Below, piece by piece: positions 15,688 to 22,355 of a DNA stretch of 30,401 nucleotides; the stretch's first letter is position 1; every line of letters starts with the position of its first letter. Position numbers and translations under genes: made by a program. The notes beneath the pieces are model-generated. The model saw only the letters and a program-made list of their open reading frames with translations, did not search any database and was not told where the DNA came from. Source of the DNA: NVTR01 sp036479015 (GTDB taxonomy: Bacteria > Pseudomonadota > Alphaproteobacteria > Rhodobacterales > Rhodobacteraceae); assembly GCA_036479015.1 (NCBI GenBank), contig JAZGFB010000021.1:1-30401 (forward strand), written 5' to 3'.

Positions 15688-17349
15688 ATGCTGCAAATTC
15701 AAACCTGGAAACGGGTCGTTATCTGGGGGCTGGTTGTCCTTGGCTTGGTGTTCGCGCTTCCAAACGGGTTTTATAGCCGGGTTGAGGGGCATAATGATGC
15801 TGTTGTCGCCATTGAAAATGGCGGAGAAACCCCGGAATTAGCGGCAGCGCGGGATGCCTGGCCCGCTTGGATGCCATCTGGGTTGATGAACCTGGGTCTG
15901 GATCTGCGCGGGGGTGCGCATTTGCTGGCCGAAGTGCGGGTTGAAGACGTTTATGCCGACCGGATTAATGGGTACTGGCCTGAGCTGCGTAATGTGTTGC
16001 GTGATGAGCGGGCCGTTGTGGGTACCATCCGTCGCCAGCCGTCAGCGCCTGATGTGCTGCGTGTCAAAATTTCACAGCCCGATGGTATGGCGCGCGCCCT
16101 TGAATTAGTGCGCGGGCTGGCCAGCCCTGTGCAGACTTTGGCGGGTGTTGGATCCACCGATATCGAGGTAAGCGGCGCAGGTGATATTTTGACCCTGACC
16201 CTGTCAGAGGCCGAAAGGCTGGCCACCGACGTGCGCACGCTTCAGCAATCATTGGAGATTATTCGCCGTCGGGTGGATGAAGTTGGCACGCGGGAACCGA
16301 CGATCCAGCGTCAAGGTGAACGGCGCATTTTGATACAGGTGCCGGGGATTGGATCTGCGGAAGAGTTGAAGGCGCTGATTGGCACCACGGCGAAGCTGAC
16401 GTTCCACCCGGTTGTGGGGCGCACAAGCGACAGTACGGTTGCGGCTGGAGCGCGCAATATTTTGGTGCCGTCACTTGATGAGCCTGGGGTGTTCTATATT
16501 CTGGAACGAACCCCAGTGGTGAACGGTGAAGATCTGGTGGATGCGCAACCGGCGTTTGATCAGAACGGTGCACCGGCGGTGAATTTCCGTTTTAACCCGA
16601 CGGGGGCGCGCAAATTTGGCGATTATACGGCTGAAAACATCGGCAGCCCGTTTGCCATTGTTCTGGACAATGAAGTGATTTCAGCACCAACGATCCGCGA
16701 CCATATTTCAGGTGGTTCCGGCATTATATCGGGCAGCTATAGTGTGGAAGAAAGCACCAAGCTGGCGATTTTGCTGCGGGCCGGGGCGCTGCCTGCGGAA
16801 ATGACGTTTCTGGAAGAGCGCACCATTGGCCCAGAGCTGGGCCAGGACAGTATTGACGCCGGTAAGATCGCGGCCATTGTTGCCGGGATATCGGTGCTGG
16901 TGTTCATGGGGCTAAGTTACGGGTTGTTCGGGCTGATTGCCAATGTGGCGCTGATCATCAATGTGGCGATGATCTTTGGCCTTTTGTCGATGATCGGGGC
17001 AACGCTGACCTTGCCGGGTATTGCCGGGATTGTGCTGACAGTGGGCATGGCCGTGGATGCCAATGTGCTGATTTTTGAACGCATACGCGAAGAATTGAAA
17101 ACTGCACGCGGACCGGCACGCGCCATTGAGCTGGGCTATGAAAAGGCCCTTAGCGCCATTATCGACGCCAATATTACGACATTCATAACGGCCGTGATTC
17201 TGTTCATCATGGGGTCTGGTCCGGTGCGCGGCTTTGCGGTGACGCTGGGGCTGGGGATCATGACGTCGGTGTTTACGGCGATATTTGTGACCCGGTTGAT
17301 CATTGTCATGTGGTTTGAACGCCGCCGTCCGAAAACGATTGAGGTATAA
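15688..17349 (+). CDS. secD: Protein translocase subunit SecD
   Basis: The 553-residue membrane protein uses the proton motive force with SecF to pull exported proteins through SecYEG. It has an N-terminal span (about 10-27), a large periplasmic region beginning with NLGLDLRGGAHLL (the D1 DLRGG motif), then PFAIVLDNEVISAPTI, and five C-terminal spans from about 385 (IAAIVAGISVLVFMGLSYG onward). The fourth-span motif VGMAVDANVLIFERIREEL, with the conserved Asp, is intact, as expected for proton coupling. Length is at the shorter end of the usual range. The stop is 3 bases before the secF start, so the pair is coupled. Confidence 0.97.
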   Translation: MLQIQTWKRVVIWGLVVLGLVFALPNGFYSRVEGHNDAVVAIENGGETPELAAARDAWPAWMPSGLMNLGLDLRGGAHLLAEVRVEDVYADRINGYWPELRNVLRDERAVVGTIRRQPSAPDVLRVKISQPDGMARALELVRGLASPVQTLAGVGSTDIEVSGAGDILTLTLSEAERLATDVRTLQQSLEIIRRRVDEVGTREPTIQRQGERRILIQVPGIGSAEELKALIGTTAKLTFHPVVGRTSDSTVAAGARNILVPSLDEPGVFYILERTPVVNGEDLVDAQPAFDQNGAPAVNFRFNPTGARKFGDYTAENIGSPFAIVLDNEVISAPTIRDHISGGSGIISGSYSVEESTKLAILLRAGALPAEMTFLEERTIGPELGQDSIDAGKIAAIVAGISVLVFMGLSYGLFGLIANVALIINVAMIFGLLSMIGATLTLPGIAGIVLTVGMAVDANVLIFERIREELKTARGPARAIELGYEKALSAIIDANITTFITAVILFIMGSGPVRGFAVTLGLGIMTSVFTAIFVTRLIIVMWFERRRPKTIEV

Positions 17350-17352
17350 GCC

Positions 17353-18321
17353 ATGCGTTTGAAACTTGTTCCCAGTGAAACCAGCTTTGATTTTTTCAAG
17401 GCGTCAAAGGTTACTTTTGGGCTGTCAATTCTGGCGATGATATTTTCGGCGGTGGTGTTTTTTAGCGCCGGGTTGAATTTTGGTATCGACTTTAAGGGCG
17501 GCACCACCATCCGAACTGAAAGCACACAGGTGCTGGATGTGGGAATATATCGTGATGCGTTGCAGCCGCTGGAACTGGGGGATGTGACTATTACCCAGGT
17601 GTTTGACCCGACATTTGCCGAGGATCAAAATGTGGCCATGGTTCGTTTTGAGGCCCAGGTGGGCGATGAAAGCATTGCTGCTGAAACAGTTATCGCGGTT
17701 CAATCGGCACTACGCTCGGTTGATCCTGTGGTGTCGTTTCCGTCGGTTGAAAGCGTTGGGCCTAAGGTGTCGGGTGAGTTGGTCAAAACCGCCATTCTGG
17801 CTGTGATAGCAGCGATTTCTGCGGTGCTGTTTTACATCTGGCTGCGGTTTGAATGGCAGTTTGCATTGGGGGCGGTTGCCGCCCTTGTGCATGATATTGT
17901 GCTGACCATCGGTATATTTGCCCTGTTCCAGATCCCGTTTGATCTGGCCATCATCGCCGCATTGCTGACTATTGTTGGCTATTCGTTGAACGACACAGTG
18001 GTGGTGTTTGACCGGGTTCGCGAGAACCTGCGCAAGTTCAAAAAGATGGATCTGCGCGGGGTTTTAAACCTGTCGATCAATGACACGCTGTCGCGCACGG
18101 TGATGACATCTGTCACCACGTTACTGGCGCTGATTGCGCTGTTGGTGCTGGGCGGCGATGTGATCCGCGGGTTCATATTTGCCATGACCTGGGGCGTGAT
18201 TGTCGGGACGTATAGTTCGGTTTTTGTGGCGACGAATATATTGCTGTATCTGGGCGTTAAGCGCGACTGGTCAAAACCAGACGCCAATGCGGGCAACCAG
18301 TTCGCCAATGTAGATGCCTGA
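17353..18321 (+). CDS. secF: Protein translocase subunit SecF
   Basis: The 322-residue product has the SecF layout: first span at about 20-40, the motif FGIDFKGGTTIRTES (SecF counterpart of DLRGG) just after it, a short periplasmic domain, then five spans with GYSLNDTVVVFDRVRENLRK, which holds the conserved Asp/Arg motif. It forms SecDF with the preceding gene. Its last 8 bases (ATGCCTGA) overlap the start of the Mth938-like gene. Length is normal. Confidence 0.97.
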   Translation: MRLKLVPSETSFDFFKASKVTFGLSILAMIFSAVVFFSAGLNFGIDFKGGTTIRTESTQVLDVGIYRDALQPLELGDVTITQVFDPTFAEDQNVAMVRFEAQVGDESIAAETVIAVQSALRSVDPVVSFPSVESVGPKVSGELVKTAILAVIAAISAVLFYIWLRFEWQFALGAVAALVHDIVLTIGIFALFQIPFDLAIIAALLTIVGYSLNDTVVVFDRVRENLRKFKKMDLRGVLNLSINDTLSRTVMTSVTTLLALIALLVLGGDVIRGFIFAMTWGVIVGTYSSVFVATNILLYLGVKRDWSKPDANAGNQFANVDA

Positions 18322-18667
18322 AGCTGAGATTTCATATTCCAAGGTCACGCCAATTGACGGCTATGGGCCCGGATTTTTTCGGATAGCGGATCAGGTGATT
18401 AACGGCGCGATTTTGGTTCTGCCATCCAAAGTTGTTACCTGGGGGGGCTATGGGGATACAGGCGGCATCGTTGCCACCGCGCCCGAACTGGATGTAATGC
18501 TTATTGGGACCGGTGCTGATATCGCCCATTTGCCACCCGAATTCGTGACCGCCCTTGAAGGGGGTGGTATCGGGGTCGAGCCGATGGCGTCGCCGTCTGC
18601 CTGTCGTTTGTATAATATTCTGCTGTCAGAGGGCCGGCGCATAGGCTGTGCGCTGCTGCCGGTTTGA
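18314..18667 (+). CDS. Mth938-like domain protein (DUF498 family)
   Basis: The 117-residue protein resembles the DUF498/Mth938 family, which includes the mitochondrial complex I assembly factor NDUFAF3. Recognisable stretches are IDGYGPGFFRIAD (14-26), then GAILVLPSKVVTWGG and LMLIGTG-type (LDVMLIGTGADI), ending in NILLSEGRRIGCALLPV with the usual late Arg-rich turn. It is soluble, without signal peptide. In alphaproteobacteria it commonly follows secF, as here, with an 8-base overlap. Its bacterial role is not established; a link to membrane protein assembly is inferred from this position and the mitochondrial relative. Confidence 0.88.
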   Translation: MPEAEISYSKVTPIDGYGPGFFRIADQVINGAILVLPSKVVTWGGYGDTGGIVATAPELDVMLIGTGADIAHLPPEFVTALEGGGIGVEPMASPSACRLYNILLSEGRRIGCALLPV

Positions 18668-18698
18668 AGCGTTCATTGCGGATGCTCGGGGATAGGAT

Positions 18699-19328
18699 AT
18701 GCTGGGTGTCATGGTTCTGAACGTTGATAATTTATCCTGCTATCGTGGCGGTGTGGCTGTGCTTGATGGGGTGAACTTTTCCCTGGCGGCCGGGGCGGCG
18801 CTGATACTGCGGGGCCCTAACGGTTCGGGCAAAACCACGTTGCTGCGCACGGTTGCAGGTTTGCAGCCTGCCATGGCGGGATCGGTTACAGTTGGTGCGG
18901 ATGCGATCGCATATGGGGCCCATGCCGATGGTTTAAAAACATCACTGAGCGTGACTGATAACCTGACATTCTGGGCTGGGATCTATGGCACTGGTGCGAT
19001 TGAGCAGGCATTGGATGCGTTTGAACTGACTGGGCTGCGCCACCGGTTGGCGCAAAACCTGTCGGCCGGGCAAAAGCGCCGCCTTGGATTGGCGCGGCTG
19101 TTGGTAACGGGGCGGCCAATTTGGGTGCTGGATGAACCGACGGTGTCACTGGACGCCGACAGTGTAGCGCTGTTTGCGTGTGCGGTAACGCGCCACCTAG
19201 AGGGTGGTGGTTCAGCACTGATTGCCACACATATTGATCTGGGGATCACGGCTGATGAATTGGATGTGGCGCAATTTCACGCCGCTGCGGGCACTGGAAC
19301 CGGGCATTTTGATGAGGCATTCGCGTGA
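18699..19328 (+). CDS. ccmA: Haem exporter ATP-binding protein CcmA
   Basis: The 209-residue ABC ATPase powers release of haem-loaded CcmE from CcmCD. It shows Walker A GPNGSGKT (39-46), the signature LSAGQKRR (121-128) and Walker B IWVLDEPTVSLD (141-152), all intact. Sequence similarity starts at about VLNVDNLSCYRGG, so the start could be the ATG at 18699 (GGGG about 7 bases upstream) or the ATG at 18711. It begins the ccmABCDG run: the stop overlaps the ccmB start by 4 bases. The gap of 31 bases from the Mth938-like gene suggests one transcript from yajC on. Confidence 0.95.
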   Translation: MLGVMVLNVDNLSCYRGGVAVLDGVNFSLAAGAALILRGPNGSGKTTLLRTVAGLQPAMAGSVTVGADAIAYGAHADGLKTSLSVTDNLTFWAGIYGTGAIEQALDAFELTGLRHRLAQNLSAGQKRRLGLARLLVTGRPIWVLDEPTVSLDADSVALFACAVTRHLEGGGSALIATHIDLGITADELDVAQFHAAAGTGTGHFDEAFA

Positions 19329-19981
19329 TTGGGTTGCTGATACGCGACCTGAAGCTGGCGGTGCGGGCCGGGGGCGGATTTGGTCTGGGGCTGTCGTTTT
19401 TTCTGATCGTTAGCATTTTAGTTCCCTTCTCCGTGGGGCCGGATGCCGGGCTGCACGCGGTTATTGCGCCGGGAATACTGTGGCTGGGGGCGTTGCTGGC
19501 ATGCCTGTTGTCGCTGGACCGGATATTTCAGCTGGATTTTGAAGATGGTAGTCTTGATCTGCTGGCAACGGCGCCGATCCCGCTGGAAGGTGTGGTTGCC
19601 GCCAAGGCGATGGCCCATTGGATCACCACCGGGCTGCCGCTGACACTGGCAGCACCGGTGTTTGGTGTGTTTTTGAACCTGCCGGGGGATGGGTATTTTT
19701 GGCTGGTGGTTTCACTGGCACTGGGGACGCCTGCATTGTCGATGATCGGGGCATTTGGGGCGGCCTTGACTGTGGGGTTGAAACGCGGTGGATTGTTGCT
19801 GTCGCTGCTGGTGTTGCCAATGTATATACCGACGTTGATTTTTGGCACTGAAGCGGCGCGGCGCGGGGCTGAAGGGTTGGCTGTTGGTACGCCGTTGTTG
19901 ATGGTTGCTGGCATTACGGCTGGGGCCGTGGCGCTGTTGCCGTTTGCCGCGGCTGCGGCAATTCGTGTCAACCTACGTTAG
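19325..19981 (+). CDS. ccmB: Haem exporter permease CcmB
   Basis: The 218-residue protein has about six membrane spans and begins IGLLIRDLKLAVRAGGGFGL, the CcmB family start. LLSLDRIFQLDFEDGSLDLL (60-79) is the conserved cytoplasmic loop of the family. It is the membrane partner of the CcmA ATPase. Initiation is at GTG (19325), within the GTGA overlap with the ccmA stop; no ATG gives the expected N-terminus. Length is normal. ccmC follows after 55 bases. Confidence 0.95.
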   Translation: MIGLLIRDLKLAVRAGGGFGLGLSFFLIVSILVPFSVGPDAGLHAVIAPGILWLGALLACLLSLDRIFQLDFEDGSLDLLATAPIPLEGVVAAKAMAHWITTGLPLTLAAPVFGVFLNLPGDGYFWLVVSLALGTPALSMIGAFGAALTVGLKRGGLLLSLLVLPMYIPTLIFGTEAARRGAEGLAVGTPLLMVAGITAGAVALLPFAAAAAIRVNLR

Positions 19982-20036
19982 GCGATGACTGCTATGTGTA
20001 TGGTGGCTGGGGAAATTTGGGGCTAGGAATAAAAAC

Positions 20037-20765
20037 ATGTCTATCTGGAAATATTCAAACCCGCGCCTGTTCATGGGTTGGACCGCCAAGGCCGTGCCAA
20101 TTTTTGCCGTTTTGGCGGCATTGTGCATCAGTGTGGGTCTGATTTGGGGCTATTTTTTCACCCCGGATGATTACCGCATGGGGGCAACTGTTAAGATTAT
20201 CTATATCCATGTGCCCAGTGCGATGATGGCGATCAACGCCTGGGTGATGATGCTGGTGGCGTCCTTGATCTGGTTGATCCGGCGGCACCATGTGTCGGCA
20301 CTGGCGGCCAAGGCTGCCGCCCCTGTGGGGGTGGTGATGACGCTGATTGCGCTGATCACCGGGGCGATCTGGGGGCAACCGATGTGGGGCACCTGGTGGG
20401 TTTGGGATCCACGGCTGACGTCATTTTTGATCCTGTTTTTGTTTTACCTTGGTTATCTGGCCCTGTGGGCCGCGATAGAAGACCCGGATTCGGCCGCCGA
20501 TCTAACCAGTGTTCTCTGCTTGGTGGGGTCAGTGTTTGCGCTGCTGTCACGCTATGCGGTGAATTTCTGGAACCAGGGTCTGCATCAGGGGGCGTCGCTG
20601 TCGCTGGATAAGGAAGAGCACGTTTCAGACGTTTTCTGGCAACCGTTGGTGTTATGTATGCTGGGGTTTGGGTTGTTGTTTCTGGCGCTGGTTTTGATCC
20701 GCACCCGCACTGAAATTCGCAGCCGTCGTTTGGCGGTGCTTGACGCACGGGAAAGGAATGGCTGA
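20037..20765 (+). CDS. ccmC: Haem exporter CcmC (haem-handling protein)
   Basis: The 242-residue product has six membrane spans and the periplasmic tryptophan-rich motif WGTWWVWDPRLTS (117-129). Conserved His lie in YIHVPSA (His58) and in NQGLHQGAS later. CcmC passes haem to CcmE together with CcmD. The ATG has AGGA 8 bases upstream. The stop (TGA) overlaps the ccmD ATG by one base (TGATG), so translation is coupled. Length agrees with the family. Confidence 0.96.
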   Translation: MSIWKYSNPRLFMGWTAKAVPIFAVLAALCISVGLIWGYFFTPDDYRMGATVKIIYIHVPSAMMAINAWVMMLVASLIWLIRRHHVSALAAKAAAPVGVVMTLIALITGAIWGQPMWGTWWVWDPRLTSFLILFLFYLGYLALWAAIEDPDSAADLTSVLCLVGSVFALLSRYAVNFWNQGLHQGASLSLDKEEHVSDVFWQPLVLCMLGFGLLFLALVLIRTRTEIRSRRLAVLDARERNG

Positions 20766-20917
20766 TGCCTGATCTGGGAAAATACGGGGCCGAGGTTCTG
20801 TCGGCTTATGGGGCCACGATTGTGTTGCTTGTGGCATTGATTTGGCAAACCTGGGCCCGATCGCGGCGGGTTAAGTTGGCGCTGAAAGCGGCAGAGGCGC
20901 GCCACAGTAATGGCTAA
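20765..20917 (+). CDS. ccmD: Haem exporter protein CcmD
   Basis: This 50-residue frame is short and easily overlooked. It begins MPDLGKYGAEVLSAYGATIV, has one membrane span (about 11-29, VLSAYGATIVLLVALIWQT) and then a basic tail (ARSRRVKLALKAAE). That is exactly the plan of CcmD, the small subunit that holds CcmE against CcmC and CcmA/B. The conserved YG..V.SAYG..... pattern is clear. It overlaps ccmC by one base and ccmG by 8 bases (ATGGCTAA), fitting the standard ccmC-ccmD-ccmG order. Confidence 0.93.
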   Translation: MPDLGKYGAEVLSAYGATIVLLVALIWQTWARSRRVKLALKAAEARHSNG

Positions 20918-21449
20918 GGTTTCACCGCTCATGCTGGCCCCGCCGATTATTTTTGCACTGCTGGCTGGGATGTTTTTGTGGGGCATGAACCGGGGTGATC
21001 CGAATGCATTGCCCTCTGCTTTCTTAGGTCAACAGGCGCCGCAAATTTTGCCCGCTGCATTGGGGGAGTACCCAACATTTGATGCATCAGTATTTGCTGA
21101 CGGTGAGATTAAGTTGGTTAATTTCTGGGCAAGTTGGTGTGCGCCCTGCCGGGTTGAGCACCCAAATTTGATCGAGATTGCCCAGGGTATTCCGATCTAT
21201 GGGGTTAATCAGAAAGATGCGTCCGGGGATGCTATTGGGTTTTTGGGGGAGTTGGGTAACCCATTTGTTGCAATTGTGCGTGACGGGACGGGGCGCCAGT
21301 CAATTGACTGGGGGGTCTATGGATTGCCGGAAACGTTTTTGCTGGATGGGGATGGAAAAGTGTTGTTGCGGTTTGCCGGGGCGATCACAAAACGGCGGTT
21401 TGACAGTGAGCTGGGCCCGGCTATCGCTGCCGCGCAGGCGCAAAACTAG
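20910..21449 (+). CDS. ccmG: Periplasmic thiol:disulfide interchange protein CcmG (DsbE)
   Basis: The 179-residue membrane-anchored thioredoxin-like protein keeps the apocytochrome c haem-binding cysteines reduced. It has an N-terminal anchor (about 7-25) and the active site WCAPC at 76-80 within LVNFWASWCAPCRVEHPNL, followed by YGVNQKD and GVYGLPETFLLD with the cis-Pro loop. That Asn-Trp-Ala-Ser-Trp context and the late GLPE are specific for CcmG/DsbE. Its start overlaps ccmD. Length is normal. It is the last gene of the plus-strand Sec/Ccm run; no strong terminator was seen right after it. Confidence 0.96.
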   Translation: MAKVSPLMLAPPIIFALLAGMFLWGMNRGDPNALPSAFLGQQAPQILPAALGEYPTFDASVFADGEIKLVNFWASWCAPCRVEHPNLIEIAQGIPIYGVNQKDASGDAIGFLGELGNPFVAIVRDGTGRQSIDWGVYGLPETFLLDGDGKVLLRFAGAITKRRFDSELGPAIAAAQAQN

Positions 21450-21556
21450 CTAAAATAGGACGCTGCGACAGCCAAAAATAGTAAAACACCAACCTCAAGG
21501 AACGGCTGCGGGATGTAACGCGTGATGATCAGCACTGGATGCTTTCTGTTTTTCAT
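21446..21556 (-). CDS. Possible 36-residue membrane peptide convergent with ccmG
   Basis: A minus-strand frame starts MKNRKHPVLIITRYIPQP and continues with a hydrophobic stretch (FLEVGVLLFLAVAASYFS) to a TAG overlapping the last bases of ccmG. A basic start followed by one span looks protein-like. But there is no ribosome binding site (CCCCC precedes the ATG), and I know no family for it. It could be a small membrane gene or the remnant of a larger one. Confidence 0.22.
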   Translation of the reverse strand: MKNRKHPVLIITRYIPQPFLEVGVLLFLAVAASYFS

Positions 21557-21910
21557 GGGGGATTAATATCAGGAATGTTTTAAAAAATCGGCAAATTTGG
21601 TTAATAAAACTGTAAAACAAATTGTTTCTGGCCCTGATTTTTGGCCCGACTGGGTCGTAAATTTACTAATATACTGACGGACGTGGCGCATTTTCTTCTT
21701 TTTAATCAGGGGGAAAGGTGGTGCGCGAAATTCACCCTGGGGTTGTTTTTCACACTTTTTATGCGGAAAAATGTGACCAAATAACACGGCTCCCATTTGT
21801 GTTGGTTCTGGCACAAATAGACCGATAACCGCCTTATTGTGACCACTTTGATCATTCATAAAGAGCAGTAATCGGGATGGGGCAGCCTGAATTGAACTGA
21901 GGATGTAACC
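21557..21910. other. AT-richer intergenic stretch without a convincing gene
   Basis: About 350 bases, visibly richer in A and T than the surroundings (for example runs such as TTTTAAAAAATCGGCAAATT). A minus-strand frame is open from 21859 to 21569 but has no ribosome binding site and no recognisable motif. ATTTGTG (21795-21801) and CACAAAT (21812-21818) form a small dyad. The last 60 bases should hold the promoter and ribosome binding site (GAGGATG) of the exported Ser/Gly-rich protein. Nothing else was identified. Confidence 0.5.
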
Positions 21911-22300
21911 ATGGATAAGCGCTCTGTCAGCCCTTTGGGTGCGCAAAAAATGATTAAATTCTATATGTCGGCAGCCATTGCGGCACTGGCATTGTTTTAT
22001 GCCGATCCGGCATTTTCTGACCCGTCTGATCCTTCTGCCCCGTCATCGGGTGGCGGCGGTTCAAGCAGTGCCAGCCAGTCGTCAGGCGGGAGTGGTACAT
22101 CTTTCAGCTTGGGATCAACATCTACTATTGGCCAATTTGAATCTTCATTTAATCGTACCCAGGAAGAACTTTCACGACTGTTTGTCATGAGCGATGCTGA
22201 AATTGCAGCTGAATTCCCCAACGGTGGATTTGATGAGGCGTTGGTGCGTGCCGCCAACCGTGCCCGCCGGGCCGAACGGGCCTATTTACGCCGCAAGTGA
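21911..22300 (+). CDS. Small exported Ser/Gly-rich protein, unknown function
   Basis: The 129-residue product carries a signal sequence (basic MDKRSVSPLGAQKMIKFYM, then SAAIAALALFYADPAFS with likely cleavage near residue 36). A low-complexity Ser/Gly/Pro linker (about 38-70) follows, then a charged C-terminal part with EEFSRL-like and RAANRARRAERAYLRR stretches. No catalytic motif or known family was recognised. The ATG at 21911 has GAGGATG upstream; a second ATG at 21950 would give a shorter signal peptide. It is a lone plus-strand gene between the AT-rich gap and acnA. A structural or envelope role is possible but not supported. Confidence 0.7.
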   Translation: MDKRSVSPLGAQKMIKFYMSAAIAALALFYADPAFSDPSDPSAPSSGGGGSSSASQSSGGSGTSFSLGSTSTIGQFESSFNRTQEELSRLFVMSDAEIAAEFPNGGFDEALVRAANRARRAERAYLRRK

Positions 22301-22309
22301 TTGGGCGGT

Positions 22310-22328
22310 GTTTTTTCGCAGAAAAAAC
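22310..22328. repeat. 19-base palindromic repeat, copy 3
   Basis: GTTTTTTCGCAGAAAAAAC, 7-base arms around CGCAG, 9 bases after the plus-strand stop at 22300. Together with copy 4 it lies between convergent genes and probably acts as a bidirectional terminator. Confidence 0.65.
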
Positions 22329-22333
22329 AATGT

Positions 22334-22352
22334 GAATTTTCTGCGAAAATTC
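22334..22352. repeat. 19-base palindromic repeat, copy 4
   Basis: GAATTTTCTGCGAAAATTC, in the opposite loop orientation to copy 3 and separated from it by 5 bases, so the two also pair with each other. It ends 3 bases before the acnA stop triplet. Confidence 0.65.
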
Positions 22353-22355
22353 GTG

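Noticed and set aside
21569..21859. Minus-strand open frame of about 96 codons in the AT-rich gap
   Set aside because: No ribosome binding site, no recognisable domain and unusual composition (KKKK, many His and Phe). Its upstream extension overlaps the exported protein's start region. Could not be supported as a gene.
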